64,000 nucleotides of DNA from Aciduricibacillus chroicocephali (lineage in GTDB: Bacteria; Bacillota; Bacilli; Bacillales; Amphibacillaceae): assembly GCF_030762805.1 (NCBI RefSeq), contig NZ_CP129113.1, positions 2,432,001 to 2,496,000 of the forward strand. Direction: 5' to 3'. Positions 1 through 9,164 of this stretch are shown here, piece after piece; the stretch's first letter is position 1; every line of letters begins with the position of its first letter. A program made the translations under genes and the position numbers. The notes below the pieces were generated by a model. That model did not search any database. It worked only from the letters and a program-made list of their open reading frames with translations, and was not told the DNA's origin.

Positions 1-468
1 CTGTCCGTAAGACAAATTATCAGCGAATTCGTCTGCTTGCTCAGAAAGCCCCACAAGTTCCAACAAACTGCGTGCACGATCACGAGTAGCGGCTTCCTCC
101 TGCTTCTGTTTCTTCGTACGGAAAAAGCTTGACCAGACACCGGAGCCAGTGCGCGAGTGACTTCCAACTGTGACGTTCTCCAGCACTGTCATATCCGGGA
201 AAAGACGGATGTTCTGGAACGTCCGGCATATCCCCTTTTTCGTAATTTCAAAAGGCTTCAGCCCGTTCAGCTTTTCCCCAAGGAATGTGATTTCCCCAGC
301 TGTCGGCGGGAACATCGATGTAATGATGTTGAACATCGTCGTCTTCCCAGCACCGTTCGGACCGATCAGTCCGAATACTTCACCCTCGGCGACTGAGAAA
401 TTAACATCCGTTAATGCTGTGATTCCGCCAAATTGCTTGGCTATATTTTTCACTTCAAGTACTGTCAT
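1..468 (-). CDS. livG: Branched-chain amino acid ABC transporter ATPase LivG (partial)
   Basis: This is the ATP-binding subunit that powers high-affinity leucine/isoleucine/valine import. The ATG is at 468 and the gene runs off the left edge, so only the N-terminal 156 or so residues are seen. Walker A (GPNGAGKTT) lies near residue 37. It is followed by the LivG-type stretch FGLIGPNGAGKTTMFNIIT and a Q-loop region (CRTFQNIRLFP). The signature motif LSYGQ is just reached at the edge. It starts 2 bp after the livM stop, so it is the fourth gene of livK-livH-livM-livG. livF would be expected beyond the window. Confidence 0.93.
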   Translation of the reverse strand, partial: MTVLEVKNIAKQFGGITALTDVNFSVAEGEVFGLIGPNGAGKTTMFNIITSMFPPTAGEITFLGEKLNGLKPFEITKKGICRTFQNIRLFPDMTVLENVTVGSHSRTGSGVWSSFFRTKKQKQEEAATRDRARSLLELVGLSEQADEFADNLSYGQ

Positions 469-470
469 GT

Positions 471-1442
471 TCAGCTCGCCTCCTTCTTGCTTTTGGCAGC
501 TTTTTTGTCCTGTCGATTGCGCTTAAATCGATAAAGCACGCGATGGTCGATAATTCCCTGTGGACGGAATGCCATCATGACGACGAGCAGGATTCCGTAA
601 ATCATGTAACGGTATTCTGCAATGCCTCGCAGGAATTCTGGAACGGCTGTGAGGAATGTTGCACCGAATACTGGCCCCCATACAACTTCACTTCCACCGA
701 ATACGGCATAGATAAGAATGTCGATTGCACGATGATAATCAAAGTCAGACGGGCTGATATAACCTGTCACGTGCGCGTATATGGCACCCGCAAAGCCGGC
801 AGCCATCGCCCCCTGTACAAAAGCGAGCACTTTGTAATACGTAATGTTGATCCCCATTGCTTCAGCAGCACGTTCATCCATCTTGATTGCCGCGAATGCA
901 CGGCCGACACGTGAATGGTTTTGTCTTCTGAAGAAGATGAAGATGACGATTGCGATAACGAGTAGAAGCAGGAAAACGAGCAAACTGCCGAGTGCGTTTG
1001 AGCGCAAGCCGAACTGCGAAGCTTCAATACCCATGTTACGCAATGAATCTGTCAATTCGCGACCCAAATTTGGGATGCCGGAAAGACCGACTGCCCCCAT
1101 CGTCACACTATCCCAGTTGACGAAAATGACACGCATTACCTCACCGAATCCCAGTGTTGCGATTGCGAGGTAAACCCCTTGCAGACGCAAAGTTGGAATT
1201 CCGATAATGAGACCGAAGATCCCTGCAAGCAAAGTACCCGCAATAATACCGACGAGAAGCGGCATTTCATACGTATACGTTAGAATACCGGATGCATAGG
1301 CTCCGATTGCCATGAAACCAGCGTGACCGAGTGAGAGCTGGCCTGTTGACAGTGTCACGTACATGCCGAGACCGAGAATAATGTTGATCAGAATGAATGT
1401 CAGTACTTGTAAATAATATGGATTAACGAGTTCCTGTAACAT
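471..1442 (-). CDS. livM: Branched-chain amino acid ABC permease LivM
   Basis: This 323-residue polytopic membrane protein is one of two permease subunits of the branched-chain amino acid importer. It has about eight to ten hydrophobic segments and the family motif GHAGFMAIGAYASG near residue 40. The EAA-like loop (GRAFAAIKMDERAAEAMGI) is near residue 180 and contacts the ATPase. The C-terminus is a basic cytoplasmic tail (KRNRQDKKAAKSKKEAS). Length is normal for LivM. It lies 7 bp downstream of livH and 2 bp upstream of livG, so the genes are co-transcribed. Confidence 0.94.
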   Translation of the reverse strand: MLQELVNPYYLQVLTFILINIILGLGMYVTLSTGQLSLGHAGFMAIGAYASGILTYTYEMPLLVGIIAGTLLAGIFGLIIGIPTLRLQGVYLAIATLGFGEVMRVIFVNWDSVTMGAVGLSGIPNLGRELTDSLRNMGIEASQFGLRSNALGSLLVFLLLLVIAIVIFIFFRRQNHSRVGRAFAAIKMDERAAEAMGINITYYKVLAFVQGAMAAGFAGAIYAHVTGYISPSDFDYHRAIDILIYAVFGGSEVVWGPVFGATFLTAVPEFLRGIAEYRYMIYGILLVVMMAFRPQGIIDHRVLYRFKRNRQDKKAAKSKKEAS

Positions 1443-1449
1443 TTTTCAA

Positions 1450-2331
1450 TCACCGCCTTGCTTCCGTTGATGAGCCAAAGATGCCTTGCGGGCGGACGAG
1501 CAGGATAACGATAATTGCCATAAATGCAATCGCATCACGGTAGCCCGATTCGCCGAACATAACGACGAGTGTTTCTGAAAGGCCGAGAATGAGACCGCCG
1601 GCCATAGCGCCGCGGACATTGCCCATACCGCCAAGGATAATGATTGCGAGTCCTTTTAGCCCCATGGAGAGTCCCATCTGCGGTGTAACCGAGTTGAATG
1701 CCATACCGACTAGAATACCGGCGATTCCACCCATTACAGAAGCAATGATAACTGTCATTGTAATCATTTTCTTCGTGTTAACTCCAAGCAGGCTGGCAGC
1801 ATCCAAATCTTCTGCACTGGCACGTAGAGCACGTCCTGCCTTTGTTTTTGAAAGCCAGAAAGAAAGTCCAATCATAAGTAGTACTGCAATTATAAAAATG
1901 ACGATTTGCACTGCATATATTGTAATGCTCCCAACCTGGAAGCTTACTTCTGAGAAAGATGTGCGGAAAGGCTTATTGCCTGCTCCGAACAATTGATGTG
2001 CCAAATTTTCAAGGAAAATGGAAACCCCGATTGTACTGATTAGTGGTGCAAGATGCGATACACCTTTTTTGCCGCGGAGCGGGCGCAATGCGAGCAGTTC
2101 GAGCAGGAAACCAAGGGCTCCTGATACAACGACTGCGACAAGAAATGCGACGGGCAGTGGTAGACCGAATGTGCTCGTTGCAACGACACCCATGAAAGCA
2201 CCGAACATGAAAATGGATCCGTGCGCCATATTAATGATGCCGAGGACCCCGAAGACGAGCGTGTAGCCGAGCGCGACGACAGCGTAAATACTGCCGAGCG
2301 TGATGCCGTTGATTAGCTGTTCCCAGACCAT
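1450..2331 (-). CDS. livH: Branched-chain amino acid ABC permease LivH
   Basis: This is the second permease subunit of the Liv importer, an integral membrane protein of about 293 residues. LivH-typical stretches are LINGITLGSIYAVVALGY at the N-terminus, INMAHGSIFMFGAF near residue 35 and the EAA loop GRALRASAEDLDAASLLG near residue 190. An in-frame GTG lies at 2340. The ATG at 2331 is preferred because AGAGGTG sits 6 bp before it, while the GTG lies within that Shine-Dalgarno region. A weak hairpin separates it from livK. Confidence 0.93.
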   Translation of the reverse strand: MVWEQLINGITLGSIYAVVALGYTLVFGVLGIINMAHGSIFMFGAFMGVVATSTFGLPLPVAFLVAVVVSGALGFLLELLALRPLRGKKGVSHLAPLISTIGVSIFLENLAHQLFGAGNKPFRTSFSEVSFQVGSITIYAVQIVIFIIAVLLMIGLSFWLSKTKAGRALRASAEDLDAASLLGVNTKKMITMTVIIASVMGGIAGILVGMAFNSVTPQMGLSMGLKGLAIIILGGMGNVRGAMAGGLILGLSETLVVMFGESGYRDAIAFMAIIVILLVRPQGIFGSSTEARR

Positions 2332-2369
2332 GGGTTTCACCTCTATTGTTTTTTCTAATAAAAAAGCCT

Positions 2370-2395
2370 AGAGAGAGCGGTATCCGCTCCCTCTA
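2370..2395 (-). terminator. Intercistronic hairpin between livK and livH
   Basis: An AGAGGGAGCGG/CCGCTCTCTCT stem with a tiny loop is followed on the minus strand by AGGCTTTTTT. It sits inside the operon, so it probably acts as a partial terminator or mRNA stabiliser that gives more binding protein than permease. Confidence 0.6.
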
Positions 2396-2412
2396 TCTTC
2401 ATAAAGTCAATC

Positions 2413-3555
2413 TTATTTGAATTCCTGGAATTTGCCGTCCTTGATGATGAGGACAGTTGGCTTCATTACGATGTCGCCCTCTTTGTCGAATGACATCGTG
2501 CCAAGAATACCTTTGAAGTCTTTTGTTTTGGCCAATTCATCGCGGATTGCGTCCGGATCATCACTGCCTGCGCGCTCAATTGCTGCAGCAAGTACATACA
2601 ATGCGTCATACGCTTGAGCTGCGAACTGGTCCGGATCTTTGCCGTATTTATCTTTATATTTTTTAACGAAATCTTTTACTTTTTGGTCGTCTTTACCTGC
2701 GAACCATGGTGTTGCTACGATCAAGCCGTTAGCCGCATCGCCTGCGATATCGATAACTTGTGGTGAGTTAAAGCCGTTACCGCCTACGAATGGAACGTCA
2801 ATGCCCATCTTGCGCGCCTGATCCATGATTACTGCACCTTCATTGTATAGCGCAGAGCAAAGGATCATGTCAGGCTTCGTGCTCTTGATTTTTGTAAGCT
2901 GTGCTTTGTAATCAGCTTGTCCTTGCTGGAACTTCTCAGTAGTTGTAACTTGAAGACCTTGCTTCTTAGCTTCGTCTTTCATAACATCATAGCCGGACTT
3001 TGTGAAAACATCGTCGTTTCCGTAAAGGATTGCGACTTTTTTCGCTTTATATTTTTCTTTTGCTGCTTTAATTGAGGCTGGGATTGCCTGCTCCTCAGGA
3101 ATTGAGTTACGGAAAACATAATCCCCGATTTGTGGAATTCCTTTTGCAGTTGTAGATGTACCGATAATCGGAATACCACTGCTGTCTGCAGTCGGACCGA
3201 CAACTTGCATTTCAGTACTTAGTGTTGGACCAATGATTGCTGAAACATTTTCAGAGTTGATTAGCTTTTCAGCAGCAGATTTAGCCTGGTCTTTTTTACC
3301 TGCTGAATCTTCTGTAATTAGCTTGATTTTTACGTCGCCTTTATCGTTGATCTCTTTGTTAGCGAGTTTCAAACCATTTGTAATTGCTTCCCCATAGCTG
3401 GCGCCTGAGCCGTTCAGCCAAGAAATAACGCCGACCTTTACTTCTTTGCCCTTGCCGCCGGACTTGGAGTCCGAAGAACCGCCGCCACAAGCTGCGGTGA
3501 ACACAAGAGCTGTAATGGCGATAAGCATAAATAGTGCTTTTGAGAATTTACCCAT
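2413..3555 (-). CDS. livK: Branched-chain amino acid ABC substrate-binding lipoprotein LivK/LivJ type
   Basis: This 380-residue extracytoplasmic receptor binds leucine, isoleucine or valine and delivers it to LivHM. It has a lipoprotein signal peptide with lipobox TAAC at about residue 23, followed by a Gly/Ser linker. The type-1 periplasmic-binding fold is indicated by GEAITNGLKLANKEIN near residue 57, the ISAIIGP-like segment VSAIIGPTLSTEMQVV and the C-terminal AAQAYDALYVLAAAIERAG. GGGGGAG lies 6 bp before the ATG. It is the first gene of the liv operon. Substrate choice within the family is inferred from the neighbouring genes. Confidence 0.92.
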   Translation of the reverse strand: MGKFSKALFMLIAITALVFTAACGGGSSDSKSGGKGKEVKVGVISWLNGSGASYGEAITNGLKLANKEINDKGDVKIKLITEDSAGKKDQAKSAAEKLINSENVSAIIGPTLSTEMQVVGPTADSSGIPIIGTSTTAKGIPQIGDYVFRNSIPEEQAIPASIKAAKEKYKAKKVAILYGNDDVFTKSGYDVMKDEAKKQGLQVTTTEKFQQGQADYKAQLTKIKSTKPDMILCSALYNEGAVIMDQARKMGIDVPFVGGNGFNSPQVIDIAGDAANGLIVATPWFAGKDDQKVKDFVKKYKDKYGKDPDQFAAQAYDALYVLAAAIERAGSDDPDAIRDELAKTKDFKGILGTMSFDKEGDIVMKPTVLIIKDGKFQEFK

Positions 3556-3614
3556 GTGGCTCCCCCTGTTTCTTTGGTCATACGATTATGACTAAATTTT
3601 TAGATGATTTATTC

Positions 3615-3643
3615 ATTTTACCGGACTTCTGTTCTATTGGCAA
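3615..3643 (-). promoter_or_regulatory. Sigma-A promoter of the liv operon
   Basis: On the minus strand TTGCCA (3643-3638) and TAAAAT (3620-3615) are separated by 17 bp, about 60 bp upstream of the livK start. No clear CodY box was recognised. Confidence 0.6.
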
Positions 3644-3836
3644 TACTAGTTTACTAATTTGTCAGAATTCTTTATTGCGGAGAGGAATTGTATTTGCGGA
3701 GCTTGGGGTGATCGGATTGGACAAGTATTCTACTAATGTCGGCGAGCTTTCTATTGGCTGGAGCGCCGAATAGGCCTCCTTTCTCCTTTACACTAATCTG
3801 GCGCCCCCTAGCTCGCCTCACTTCCAAACACCAAAA

Positions 3837-3864
3837 ACCCCAGACGCAGGCAGGCGTCCGGGGT
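3837..3864 (-). terminator. Terminator of the bceRSAB-like operon
   Basis: A near-perfect 11-bp stem (ACCCCGGACGC/GCGTCTGGGGT) is followed by TTTTTGG on the minus strand, 13 bp past the permease stop. The remaining sequence between here and the liv promoter holds no convincing gene. Confidence 0.85.
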
Positions 3865-3876
3865 CTCGAAAAACTG

Positions 3877-5769
3877 CTATTCTATCGCTTCTCTAATCTG
3901 CTTCACATAGAAGTATCGCACGAACAAGTAGTATACGACTTGGATTACGAGGAAGCTCGCAAGTACGGCGACGGATTCCTTTACTAGATTGTAGTCGAAC
4001 ATATGCGAGAGTGCAGTGAGTGCGACGGCTCCGTGTATAAGAGCGACAACCATCGGTGCAAAGAAGAGCAAGGCTGTTTGGCGATTGGCGACACGCTTCA
4101 TTTCGGAAGTGGTCAAGCCAATCTTCGAAATTGCGCTGAACTTCGCTTTGTCTTCGCTCAGATCTGTGAACAGTCGGAAATAAAGGAAGCTTCCTGCTGA
4201 TACAAAGAAGACAATTCCGATGAACAAGCCGATGAAAAGTGCCGGCCCATAGGCGACTTCAATCATATAGATGATCGCGTCGATTGATTGGAATGATCCA
4301 GGCTGGAAGTGCTCGGACAGTTTTTGTCCTGTTTTGCGCACTTGTTCGGGATCGCTCCCTTTTTTCGCCTGCCAGATGAAGAACTTACTTTCATTTACTG
4401 GCTTCGGAAGTTTGCTGTAAACCTCATTGCCAGCGATAAAGAAGGAGTCAAAATGCTGCAAAGCTTCTGGTCTGATGCTGTAGGTCGGCTTCAGCACTTT
4501 TCCACCTTGAAGTTTTAAACCTTTTTCCATCAGCTCGGAGGTGCGTGTGTCTTTCATCATGTTGGCAGCACTCTGCTTACCGACAATGACTTCATTCTTA
4601 CCAATCTCAAGCGGTTTCTCACCGATGAGACGGGCAGCTTTGTTGTAGTCCGATGCCTTTACGACGAGTACACCTTCGTCATCCCCTTTTAGAGGATACG
4701 TGTTGTCCCGTAACATTGTTCCATCAGCCTCTATACCGTCCTTTTGCATCACCCGGCTCGCATATCGAATATCCTGTTCAAAATCAGACTTCTCATCAAA
4801 GTTGAAAAACTGATACGTGAACGGATTCGCCTCACGTACACCCTTAGTCAAATAGGAATAGGTGCCGAACAGCGCGCCAATTGCACTGAAGGCTACAGTC
4901 GAAATGATAGCGACCATGAAGAAGGAACGGGCGTTATCTTTCATCCGGAATGACAAATCGGAGAACAGGATCATATTTGTCTTGTTCCAGAAAATACTTT
5001 CCTTTCGCTTCATACGACGGATGATGAAAACGCTAAGTTGCGTGAACAGCAAGTACGTGCCGAGTGTAACAAGAATGACGACTGGCAGAAGTGCCATGAC
5101 GACTTGCACGCCTCGGACATAAAGCGCAATTCCGTATCCTGCAATGAGCAGGATTGCCGCTAAAATAGCGAGAAATGCACTTGCCTTCGGTTCACCTTTT
5201 GATTTGCGGTCACTCTTGATTAGGTCAATCAACTTGCGAGTTCGCAAAATGAAAGAAACGAAGAATGAAATGAACAGGAACAGAACAATAAATGAAGCGA
5301 ATGTGACAATTGCTGCCATCCAAGGCCAGTAGAAGTTGAGCGTGGCGTCAATAATTAGCACATTCTCTGCTATCATGAGAATCAATTTGGCAAAAATAAG
5401 TCCGAGTAAAATCCCACTTATCGTCGCCAGAAGACCGATCAGCATATTTTCCATAAATATCATGAGACGGATCTGTCCTGTGCTCGTTCCCTGCATCATG
5501 AGTAGGCCGAATTCCTTTTTGCGCGACTGCAGGAAGGCGCTCATGGAGTAGAGTACGAAGAAGAACGAGAATACGTAGATGATGCCGCCGGCAATGCCCA
5601 GACCGACCAAAGCATCCTTGTTAAAGTCAGCGCTCTGGAACGACGGATGAAAGGCGAATATAGCAAATGTGAAAAACACCATAACCGTAAACAGACTGCT
5701 TAGAAAATAGGCGGCGTAGAGACGTTTGTTACGGAGGACGTTGTTAATCGCGAACTGACGAAAAGTCAT
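3877..5769 (-). CDS. BceB-type ABC permease (peptide antibiotic detoxification)
   Basis: This is the permease of a BceAB-type transporter, which frees cell-wall precursors from antimicrobial peptides such as bacitracin and signals flux to the kinase. It has about 630 residues. The N-terminus reads MTFRQFAINNVLRNKRLYAAYF. FtsX-like transmembrane helices follow, with a large extracytoplasmic domain of about 200 residues (roughly residues 305-500) between helices 7 and 8, the family hallmark. An in-frame ORF extends 48 codons further upstream. The ATG at 5769 is chosen because GGGAGG lies before it and because the upstream part overlaps the ATPase gene. It overlaps the ATPase 3' end by 26 bp. 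The actual antibiotic cannot be read from sequence. Confidence 0.9.
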   Translation of the reverse strand: MTFRQFAINNVLRNKRLYAAYFLSSLFTVMVFFTFAIFAFHPSFQSADFNKDALVGLGIAGGIIYVFSFFFVLYSMSAFLQSRKKEFGLLMMQGTSTGQIRLMIFMENMLIGLLATISGILLGLIFAKLILMIAENVLIIDATLNFYWPWMAAIVTFASFIVLFLFISFFVSFILRTRKLIDLIKSDRKSKGEPKASAFLAILAAILLIAGYGIALYVRGVQVVMALLPVVILVTLGTYLLFTQLSVFIIRRMKRKESIFWNKTNMILFSDLSFRMKDNARSFFMVAIISTVAFSAIGALFGTYSYLTKGVREANPFTYQFFNFDEKSDFEQDIRYASRVMQKDGIEADGTMLRDNTYPLKGDDEGVLVVKASDYNKAARLIGEKPLEIGKNEVIVGKQSAANMMKDTRTSELMEKGLKLQGGKVLKPTYSIRPEALQHFDSFFIAGNEVYSKLPKPVNESKFFIWQAKKGSDPEQVRKTGQKLSEHFQPGSFQSIDAIIYMIEVAYGPALFIGLFIGIVFFVSAGSFLYFRLFTDLSEDKAKFSAISKIGLTTSEMKRVANRQTALLFFAPMVVALIHGAVALTALSHMFDYNLVKESVAVLASFLVIQVVYYLFVRYFYVKQIREAIE

Positions 5770-6508
5770 TGTCGTTCCCTCCCAACAAGGAAAGCGTATC
5801 GATGATCTGCTGGAAGAACGCTTTCTGACTCTCTCCGTTGTAAATCTCGGAATACAGCTTACCGTCACGGATAAATACAACGCGATCCGCATAGCTTGCA
5901 GCTTGAGCCTCATGTGTAACGAGTAGCATCGTCGTCTTGTCTTCTCGATTAATCGTCGTCAGCAGTTCCATGACATCCTTTGAAGCTTTGGAGTCAAGGT
6001 TCCCTGTTGGCTCATCTGCAAGCAGCAATTTCGGCTCATGGATTATTGCCCGGGCAATCGCTGCTCGCTGTGCCTGACCTCCCGAAATTTCATACGTTCT
6101 CTTGTCAAGAATCGCTGTAATACCTAGTTTTTCTGCAATGGCTCGTGACTTTTCCTTCATCTCTCTAACACTTCTGCCATCCAAAGTGAGTGGCAGCACC
6201 ATGTTTTCCTCAACTGTCAAAGTATGAAGCAGGTTAAAATCCTGGAAAACAAATCCGAGTTCCCTGCGACGGAATTTTGCGAGATCATTTTTCTTCAGGC
6301 GATGCGGATCCTGGCCTGCGATTTTGATTTCTCCAGTTGTCGGCTCATCGATTGTTGCAATCATGTTGAGCAATGTCGTCTTCCCGCTCCCGGATGGCCC
6401 CATGATGGCGACAAATTCCCCTTCCTCAACTTGCAAATCAATATCCGTCAGCGCGCGGTAGGCAACTTTCCCTTCATATACTTTGCCTGCTTTTCGAACA
6501 TCAAGCAT
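5744..6508 (-). CDS. BceA-type ABC transporter ATPase
   Basis: This is the ATPase of the BceAB-type exporter, about 254 residues. Walker A is GPSGSGKTT near residue 38. The signature is the slightly unusual ISGGQAQRAAIARA near residue 140. Walker B is LLLADEPTGNLDS, followed by an H-loop THE. The Q-loop segment is GFVFQDFNLLHTLTVEENM. The ATG at 6508 has AAGGGGAG upstream; a longer ORF from 6532 lacks such a site. Its gene overlaps the permease gene, so the two are translationally linked. Confidence 0.92.
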   Translation of the reverse strand: MLDVRKAGKVYEGKVAYRALTDIDLQVEEGEFVAIMGPSGSGKTTLLNMIATIDEPTTGEIKIAGQDPHRLKKNDLAKFRRRELGFVFQDFNLLHTLTVEENMVLPLTLDGRSVREMKEKSRAIAEKLGITAILDKRTYEISGGQAQRAAIARAIIHEPKLLLADEPTGNLDSKASKDVMELLTTINREDKTTMLLVTHEAQAASYADRVVFIRDGKLYSEIYNGESQKAFFQQIIDTLSLLGGNDNDFSSVRD

Positions 6509-6580
6509 TTTTAAAACTCCCCTTTCAATCAATCTTTCTGTTTACAGTCTAACGCGCGCTGACCAGTATCTGCCATCGAA

Positions 6581-7597
6581 CTATCTTTCACTTACCTTAC
6601 ATTGGTGTAAGGTTTGCGTCGGACTAAACACGATGCGGAATGACGATCCTTCTCCGACTTCAGAATCCATTTCGACCTTATGCCCGAGTCGCTTGCACAC
6701 TTCCTTCACAAGATAAAGGCCCATGCCGGTTGACTCACGGTATTTGCGTCCATTTGTACCCGTATGGAATTTGTGAAAGATGCGCCGTCTATCCTCTGCG
6801 GGTATCCCGATGCCTTCATCAAGAACTTCCAGAACCGCAGAACTGCCACGTTTATAAATACGGATATCGATATGACTGCTTTTGCCGGCAGAGTATTTAA
6901 CCGCATTCTGAATAAGCTGCTCCAAGATGAAAAATATCCACTTTTCATCAGATTCAACTGTAATGTCTGCCTGCTTTTCGTCGAGTCTTGGATAGACAGA
7001 ATTACGAATATAGAAACGTTTATTTTCGGCATTTACTTCCTTCACGACCTTTGCGAGCTCGACTGGTCGAATACGAAAATCATGCTCAATATTGCGCAAC
7101 CGCGCCATGTAAAGGACTGTGTTGAGGCCGCTCTTGATCCGCTCCGTTTCCTCGCGAATATTGGAAGAATCCGGTTCATCTACATTCTGCGCCGTCAACT
7201 CAATGACCGAGAGTGGCGTCTTCATCTGATGCACCCAGCGGTCGATAAATTCCAGATGCTCCTCTTGCCGTTCTTCCGCCTCGCGAATTTTCTTCGCATA
7301 GAGCTGATATTGCTGCTTCAGCATAGAGTCGAGATGCATTGCTGCCGGGGAGCGATCCGTCTTTTCCAGAGACTCTTCCAGCTTCGTGATCCCTTCCTCC
7401 AGTTTCGCATAATAATGGCGCCGGCCGAGATAATGATATGTAAGATAGGCGATTAGGAAGAAAATTTGCAAGAATATCGCATAGGCAAGGGCTGAAATGT
7501 TTCTGAAACCGCCCAACCATAGCACGAGAAAAATTACCCCAGCCTGAATGAACTGGACACAAATAAGCAGAAAATGTTCACGAAGAAACAACTTCAT
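6581..7597 (-). CDS. BceS-type intramembrane-sensing histidine kinase
   Basis: This 338-residue sensor kinase has two N-terminal transmembrane helices (about residues 10-60) and almost no extracellular loop, typical of BceS kinases that sense through the partner permease. The phospho-acceptor His is in WVHQMKTPLSV near residue 130. The N box is NAVKYS, the G1 box DEGIGIP and the G2 box STGMGLYLVKEV. The start at 7597 overlaps the regulator stop by one base (TGATG) and is preceded by GGGAGGAGG. It is predicted to autophosphorylate when BceAB handles its peptide. Confidence 0.91.
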   Translation of the reverse strand: MKLFLREHFLLICVQFIQAGVIFLVLWLGGFRNISALAYAIFLQIFFLIAYLTYHYLGRRHYYAKLEEGITKLEESLEKTDRSPAAMHLDSMLKQQYQLYAKKIREAEERQEEHLEFIDRWVHQMKTPLSVIELTAQNVDEPDSSNIREETERIKSGLNTVLYMARLRNIEHDFRIRPVELAKVVKEVNAENKRFYIRNSVYPRLDEKQADITVESDEKWIFFILEQLIQNAVKYSAGKSSHIDIRIYKRGSSAVLEVLDEGIGIPAEDRRRIFHKFHTGTNGRKYRESTGMGLYLVKEVCKRLGHKVEMDSEVGEGSSFRIVFSPTQTLHQCKVSER

Positions 7598-8298
7598 CAA
7601 GGAGCCTCCTCCCATGTCACATTAAGCCGGTATCCTGCCCCTCGGACAGTTTCAATCGCTTGCTCAATCCCGAGTTCCTGCATTTTTTTCCGCACGCGGG
7701 TGATGTTCACATTAAGTGTGTTTTCATCAACGAACGTTTGCTCATCCCAAAGTTTTTCAAGCAGGTCTTCTCTCCCCGCGATGCGCGGATACCGATCCAT
7801 AAGCGTTTCGATAATATCAGATTCCTTCTTAGTCAGGCGCACTTGCTCATTTCCGAAACTAAGCTCGTAACGTTCCGGAAATAACTTGAGCCCATGCATC
7901 TCCAGAATCCGCTCCTCACGCTTGTTTGCATATTCTCCGTATGCACGGCGCAACTGGCTGCGTACTTTCGCCATGACGATGTCCGGATGAAACGGCTTCG
8001 TAATAAAATCATCACCACCATTTTCAAGTGCCATCACTTGATCCATCTCACCAGTTCGCGCCGAGATGAAAAGCACCGGACAAATCGAATTCCGGCGGAT
8101 CTGTCGGCACCAGTAGTAGCCGTCGAACTTCGGCAAATTGATATCAAGAAGTACAAGATCAGGATTGAACGCACTGAACTCATCCATTACGTGGTCAAAA
8201 TCTTCGATGATGTTTGCAATGTATCCGTATTTTTCAATGAAAGATTTGAGATGTGCAGCGATTTTCGGGTCATCTTCAATGATTAGGATTTTCTGCAT
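7597..8298 (-). CDS. BceR-type OmpR-family response regulator
   Basis: This 233-residue response regulator opens the BceRSAB-like operon. The receiver domain (about 1-115) has acidic residues EDD near residue 8, phospho-acceptor Asp in LVLLDINLPKFDG near residue 53 and Lys in FITKPFHPD near residue 101. The C-terminal winged helix contains NTLNVNITRVRKKM and ends in VRGAGYRL. It should activate transporter genes when phosphorylated by the adjacent kinase. Confidence 0.92.
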   Translation of the reverse strand: MQKILIIEDDPKIAAHLKSFIEKYGYIANIIEDFDHVMDEFSAFNPDLVLLDINLPKFDGYYWCRQIRRNSICPVLFISARTGEMDQVMALENGGDDFITKPFHPDIVMAKVRSQLRRAYGEYANKREERILEMHGLKLFPERYELSFGNEQVRLTKKESDIIETLMDRYPRIAGREDLLEKLWDEQTFVDENTLNVNITRVRKKMQELGIEQAIETVRGAGYRLNVTWEEAP

Positions 8299-8428
8299 AT
8301 AGTGATTGCCTCCTTTGGAGTGGGAATTCTACTGCTTTTCTGTTTTATTCAGTCACTTTCGGTTCGAATTCTAACTTTTGATTCTATCAATTCTCCGGAG
8401 AATTCCGCATTCAGGCTAAGAAAAAAAT

Positions 8429-8451
8429 CCGAATGCAGCGACATCCGGATC
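8429..8451 (-). terminator. Terminator of the bioY-hydratase operon
   Basis: On the minus strand an ATCCG...CGGAT hairpin with an inner ATG...CAT stem is followed by seven T residues, just after the MaoC-like gene. Confidence 0.7.
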
Positions 8452-8472
8452 TTTGTTTTGTTGCTTATTATA

Positions 8473-8811
8473 TCAGATTGTAACGTTTCCTTTTATGACG
8501 AGGATACGCTCTGAATAAAACGTCAGCTTGTATCCATCGCTATTCCGCTCTGCTTCCATATAGACTTCATCACCAACTAGGACAGGTGCGTGGAAGGTGA
8601 AATCGGTTTTAGACAAATCTGCTTCTTGCAGCAAACCAGCCTCTTGCAAAATCGCCAATCCTCTCGAAGCGACAAGCATGCCATGAGCACAAGGACGCTC
8701 GAAGCCAGCCTGCTTCGCTGCATCTGAATCAAAATGAATCGGATTCCAATCCCCGGAAAGTTCGGCATATGAATATGTATCTGTCTCACTTATAACAAAA
8801 TTATATTTCAC
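8473..8811 (-). CDS. MaoC-like hot-dog enoyl-CoA hydratase/dehydratase
   Basis: This 112-residue single hot-dog domain carries the R-hydratase motif SGDWNPIHFD near residue 18, with the catalytic Asp and His, then CAHGMLVAS. R-specific hydratases add water to trans-2-enoyl-CoA. The GTG at 8811 overlaps the upstream stop (GTGA) and has a GGGGTGG ribosome site. A longer ORF with ATG at 8856 would overlap the previous gene by about 50 bp and is not favoured. It is the last gene of the bioY operon and probably pairs with the preceding hot-dog protein as a heterodimer. Confidence 0.86.
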   Translation of the reverse strand: MKYNFVISETDTYSYAELSGDWNPIHFDSDAAKQAGFERPCAHGMLVASRGLAILQEAGLLQEADLSKTDFTFHAPVLVGDEVYMEAERNSDGYKLTFYSERILVIKGNVTI

Positions 8812-9164
8812 CGAACCACCCCGCCTGTTACGAGTTTGGCACAACTTCTGAAGCAAAGGTCTCCCGTTTCTACATTATAAATCTCCAAATGCTCCTCTAG
8901 AAACGTCTGACCTCGTCGTTCTTTCACATTGACAACTTCTAGTTTCGCCATATAGTCCAGCTCAGAGAAAACCGGCAAGATCCATTCATTCTCAAGCTTC
9001 CTCAACACGACTGGTGGCTCATAACGCCAGCTGAGCTTAATTTGTTTATATGAGAGATTTGCCATCATTCCAGGAACAACTTCAGAGCTGTCCAGCAGTC
9101 CGACAAGCTGTCTGTAAACGCTAGTTTCCTCTTTTGAAAAACGCACGATTTGCTCCACCCTCAT
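8808..9164 (-). CDS. Hot-dog fold dehydratase subunit (FAS1-like/MaoC N-terminal type)
   Basis: This 118-residue protein has the beta-alpha-beta layout of an N-terminal hot-dog hydratase domain (YEPPVVLRKLENEWILPVFSE in the middle) but lacks the catalytic D-x4-H motif. In mycobacterial HadAB-like systems such a subunit pairs with a MaoC subunit carrying the active site, as does the next gene here. It overlaps both neighbours by 4 bp (ATGA and GTGA), indicating tight translational coupling. Family assignment rests on context and weak sequence features. Confidence 0.68.
   Translation of the reverse strand: MRVEQIVRFSKEETSVYRQLVGLLDSSEVVPGMMANLSYKQIKLSWRYEPPVVLRKLENEWILPVFSELDYMAKLEVVNVKERRGQTFLEEHLEIYNVETGDLCFRSCAKLVTGGVVR

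Noticed and set aside
6764-7456. Long plus-strand ORF (230 codons) opposite the BceS-type kinase
   Set aside because: It is antisense to an intact histidine kinase with all boxes, has no ribosome site and shows no family motifs.
8320-8400. Possible dispersed repeat shared with 39160-39240 (ATTCT-rich segments)
   Set aside because: The resemblance is only low-complexity T-rich text without a consistent unit or boundary.
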